A stretch of 8,552 nt of DNA from NCBI GenBank assembly GCA_021807965.1, contig JAKBCI010000053.1:1-8552 (forward strand), written 5' to 3'. Positions 7,529-8,552 of the stretch are shown one piece after another; positions within the stretch are counted from its first letter, which is position 1; the number at the start of each line of letters is the position of its first letter. The notes beneath the pieces are model-generated. The model made no database searches. It was not told the origin of the DNA and saw only the letters and a program-made list of their open reading frames with translations. Both the position numbers and the translations under genes were made by a program. Origin of the DNA: Actinomycetes bacterium. Its GTDB lineage: Bacteria > Actinomycetota > Acidimicrobiia > Acidimicrobiales > RAAP-2.

Positions 7529-7612
7529 ACAGCGCTCCGCTCGGATCCCAGTGGGCAATCGTCGCCTTCGGCGACAATTCTCCACTGGCCTCCGAGGTTC
7601 CGGATGCGCTGT
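7529..7612 (-). promoter_or_regulatory. Long stem-loop in the rpsO-pnp spacer (probable RNase III site, pnp leader)
   Basis: Read on the minus strand, the two arms pair through five helices: ACAGCGC with GCGCTGT, CCG with CGG, CTCGGA with TCCGAG, CCAGTGG with CCACTGG, and AATTGTCGCC with GGCGACGATT (one G-U pair). They close on a GAA loop at 7567-7569. That is 33 base pairs in 84 nucleotides, interrupted by an AU/A loop, a four-base GAAC bulge and two 2x2 internal loops. No T-run follows, so it is not an intrinsic terminator. In E. coli and Streptomyces a stem-loop in this same spacer is cut by RNase III, and in E. coli the cut lets PNPase repress its own mRNA. Structure and place match; processing here is inferred. 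Confidence 0.8.
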
Positions 7613-7613
7613 T

Positions 7614-7634
7614 CGCGCCGACGGCGTCGGCGCG
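7614..7634 (-). promoter_or_regulatory. Perfect GC-rich hairpin just after the rpsO stop
   Basis: The minus strand shows CGCGCCGAC, loop GCC, then GTCGGCGCG: nine perfect pairs closed by three bases. It begins four bases after the rpsO stop codon and is separated from the long pnp-leader stem-loop by one base. No T-run follows. It may protect the rpsO 3' end from exonucleases, cause partial termination or pausing, or stack with the second hairpin; the sequence does not decide among these. Confidence 0.7.
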
Positions 7635-7638
7635 GCGG

Positions 7639-7896
7639 CTAGCGACGAATGCCGAGACGCCCGATCAGTGAGCGGTAACGTTCCACGTCGTCGCGCTGCA
7701 CGTAGTCGAGCAGCCGACGGCGTTGGCCAATGAGCTTCATGAGCCCACGTCGGGTGTGGTGATCACCCTTGTGCACCTTGAGGTGCTCGGTTAAGTGCGA
7801 GATCCGGTCCGTCAGGATCGCGATCTGGACCTCGGGCGAGCCGGTGTCCGTTTCGTGAGCCCGAAAGTCCTTGATGATCTGCTGCTTCTCAGCCAT
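7639..7896 (-). CDS. rpsO: 30S ribosomal protein S15
   Basis: An 85-residue primary binder of 16S rRNA in the central domain (platform) of the small subunit, close to the usual 88-89 residues. Nearly the whole chain is family signature: [23 protein letters not shown] (17-39), [25 protein letters not shown] (42-66), and the basic end [13 protein letters not shown]. The ATG at 7896-7894 gives the canonical [11 protein letters not shown] start. The only Shine-Dalgarno-like piece is AAGG about 11 bases upstream, rather far. S15 commonly represses its own mRNA through leader RNA structures that differ between phyla. The gene lies 84 bases after ribF and 129 bases before pnp, the usual rpsO-pnp pairing. 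Confidence 0.99.
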   Translation of the reverse strand: MAEKQQIIKDFRAHETDTGSPEVQIAILTDRISHLTEHLKVHKGDHHTRRGLMKLIGQRRRLLDYVQRDDVERYRSLIGRLGIRR

Positions 7897-7980
7897 AACG
7901 TCGTTTGCCTTATGAGTCGGGGGTCCCGCTGCGAGCCGCCCACTTGACGACCCACACGATCAGCGTCGCTGACCGAGTAC
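7897..7980 (-). other. ribF-rpsO spacer / rpsO leader
   Basis: This 84-base spacer holds a short hairpin just after the ribF stop (7958-7974: GGTCAGC, loop GAC, GCTGATC, seven pairs including one G-U). Further down GGGTC can pair with GACCC, and GTCGT, overlapping the first of these, can instead pair with ACGAC directly before the rpsO start. These alternative pairings would suit S15 autoregulation but are short and could be chance. I see no convincing -35/-10 promoter and no terminator. Confidence 0.35.
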
Positions 7981-8550
7981 TCAGCCTAGCAGCGTCCAGC
8001 CCGAGGGGCGCGACGTTATGAATATTTCACGGCTACGAGCCACGTCGCGACCCATCTGCTCGACCAGGTCCGCCACCGACGCGAAGGTCGCCTCGTCGCG
8101 AAGACGCTCAAGAAACGCGACGTCGATGGTGCGGCCATAGAGGTCGCCGTCGAAATCGAGAAGGTGAACCTCGACCAAACGGTCAGCGTCGTCGTAGAAC
8201 TGGGGACGCCGGCCGACCGAGACCGCCCCCGCCCACCACCGGTGATCCGGGGTGCGCACGGCCGCCGCGTAGATCCCAGTTCCCGGGCACAGCTGCTCGG
8301 ATTCAACCCGCAGGTTCGCGGTGGGGAACCCGAGGACTCGACCTCGAGCGTCCCCGGCTTCGACGGCGGCGCGCAAGGTGAAGGGCCGACCCAGGATCGT
8401 TCGCGCGCGTGCCACATCACCCGACACCACGGCGCCACGAATCGCCGTCGATGACCAGCGCGACCCGTCACCGGCCAGGGACAACGCGTGCACGCGGAAG
8501 TCGTCGAGCAGCCCCGCGCTCGTCAACGTCGCGATATCGCCACTTCGATC
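7981..8550 (-). CDS. ribF: Bifunctional riboflavin kinase/FMN adenylyltransferase, C-terminal part (cut by right edge)
   Basis: RibF converts riboflavin to FMN and then FAD in the cytosol. The reading frame is open to the right edge, giving 189 residues; family members are about 310, so roughly 120 residues of the N-terminal FMN adenylyltransferase domain are missing. The visible end of that domain carries WSSTAIRGAVVSGDV (SSTAIR at 33-38 of the fragment) and the link GDVARARTILGRPF. The riboflavin kinase domain follows: GDARGRVLGFPTANL with the ATP/Mg-binding PTAN at 76-79, PGTGIYAA at 89-96, VGRRPQF at 111-117, and LVEVHLLDFDGDLYG with the probable catalytic glutamate E126. A TTG at 8526 is an internal codon, not the start, since family sequence continues upstream of it. 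rpsO follows after 84 bases. Confidence 0.95.
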   Translation of the reverse strand, partial: DRSGDIATLTSAGLLDDFRVHALSLAGDGSRWSSTAIRGAVVSGDVARARTILGRPFTLRAAVEAGDARGRVLGFPTANLRVESEQLCPGTGIYAAAVRTPDHRWWAGAVSVGRRPQFYDDADRLVEVHLLDFDGDLYGRTIDVAFLERLRDEATFASVADLVEQMGRDVARSREIFITSRPSGWTLLG

Positions 8551-8552
8551 GT

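Noticed and set aside
7529..7634. Rho-independent terminator between rpsO and pnp
   Set aside because: Both hairpins lack a following T-run on the minus strand, and conserved rpsO-pnp co-transcription argues against full termination.
8503..8526. TTG at 8526 as the start of a short separate gene
   Set aside because: The frame stays open upstream to the window edge and the protein begins mid-family there, so it is an internal leucine codon of ribF.

Overview
The window is a GC-rich, tightly packed bacterial segment. All seven genes lie on the minus strand, so transcription runs from the right edge to the left: ribF (partial) > rpsO > pnp > large membrane protein > dapB > dapA > rnj (partial). 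The order ribF-rpsO-pnp-...-dapB-dapA-rnj is a conserved neighbourhood of Actinobacteria. The sequence style (frequent GTG starts, the long charged PNPase tail, the RNase J N-terminus) suits a deep-branching actinobacterium, perhaps of the acidimicrobial kind. That taxonomic guess is inference from gene order and protein style only.

Right part (7510-8552): the C-terminal part of the bifunctional FAD synthetase RibF, an 84-base gap, and ribosomal protein S15 (rpsO). The 129-base rpsO-pnp spacer is almost wholly structured. A perfect 9-bp hairpin sits just after the rpsO stop, followed after one base by an 84-base imperfect stem-loop ending 19 bases before the pnp start, with a strong AAGGAG ribosome site in the exposed tail. 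This resembles the RNase III-processed pnp leader that lets PNPase control its own synthesis in other bacteria.

Middle (2302-7509): polynucleotide phosphorylase with all canonical domains plus a roughly 95-residue disordered tail. The tail carries six Asp-Arg-Gly triplets encoded by a near-perfect 9-bp tandem repeat. Next comes an 890-residue multi-pass membrane protein of YfhO/GT-C-like type. In many actinobacteria an M16 peptidase gene occupies the place between pnp and dapB; here the membrane protein does, and its stop codon overlaps the dapB start by 4 bases.

Left part (1-2305): dapB and dapA, consecutive enzymes of the diaminopimelate/lysine pathway (cell-wall and lysine supply). The 5' part of rnj (RNase J) follows, starting at a GTG inside the last codons of dapA. 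The unit therefore combines translation (S15), RNA decay (PNPase, RNase J), flavin cofactor synthesis, DAP synthesis and a probable envelope-polymer membrane enzyme. No plus-strand gene, RNA gene, mobile element or CRISPR array is supported, no intrinsic terminator is visible between genes, and no gene-free stretch exceeds 129 bases.
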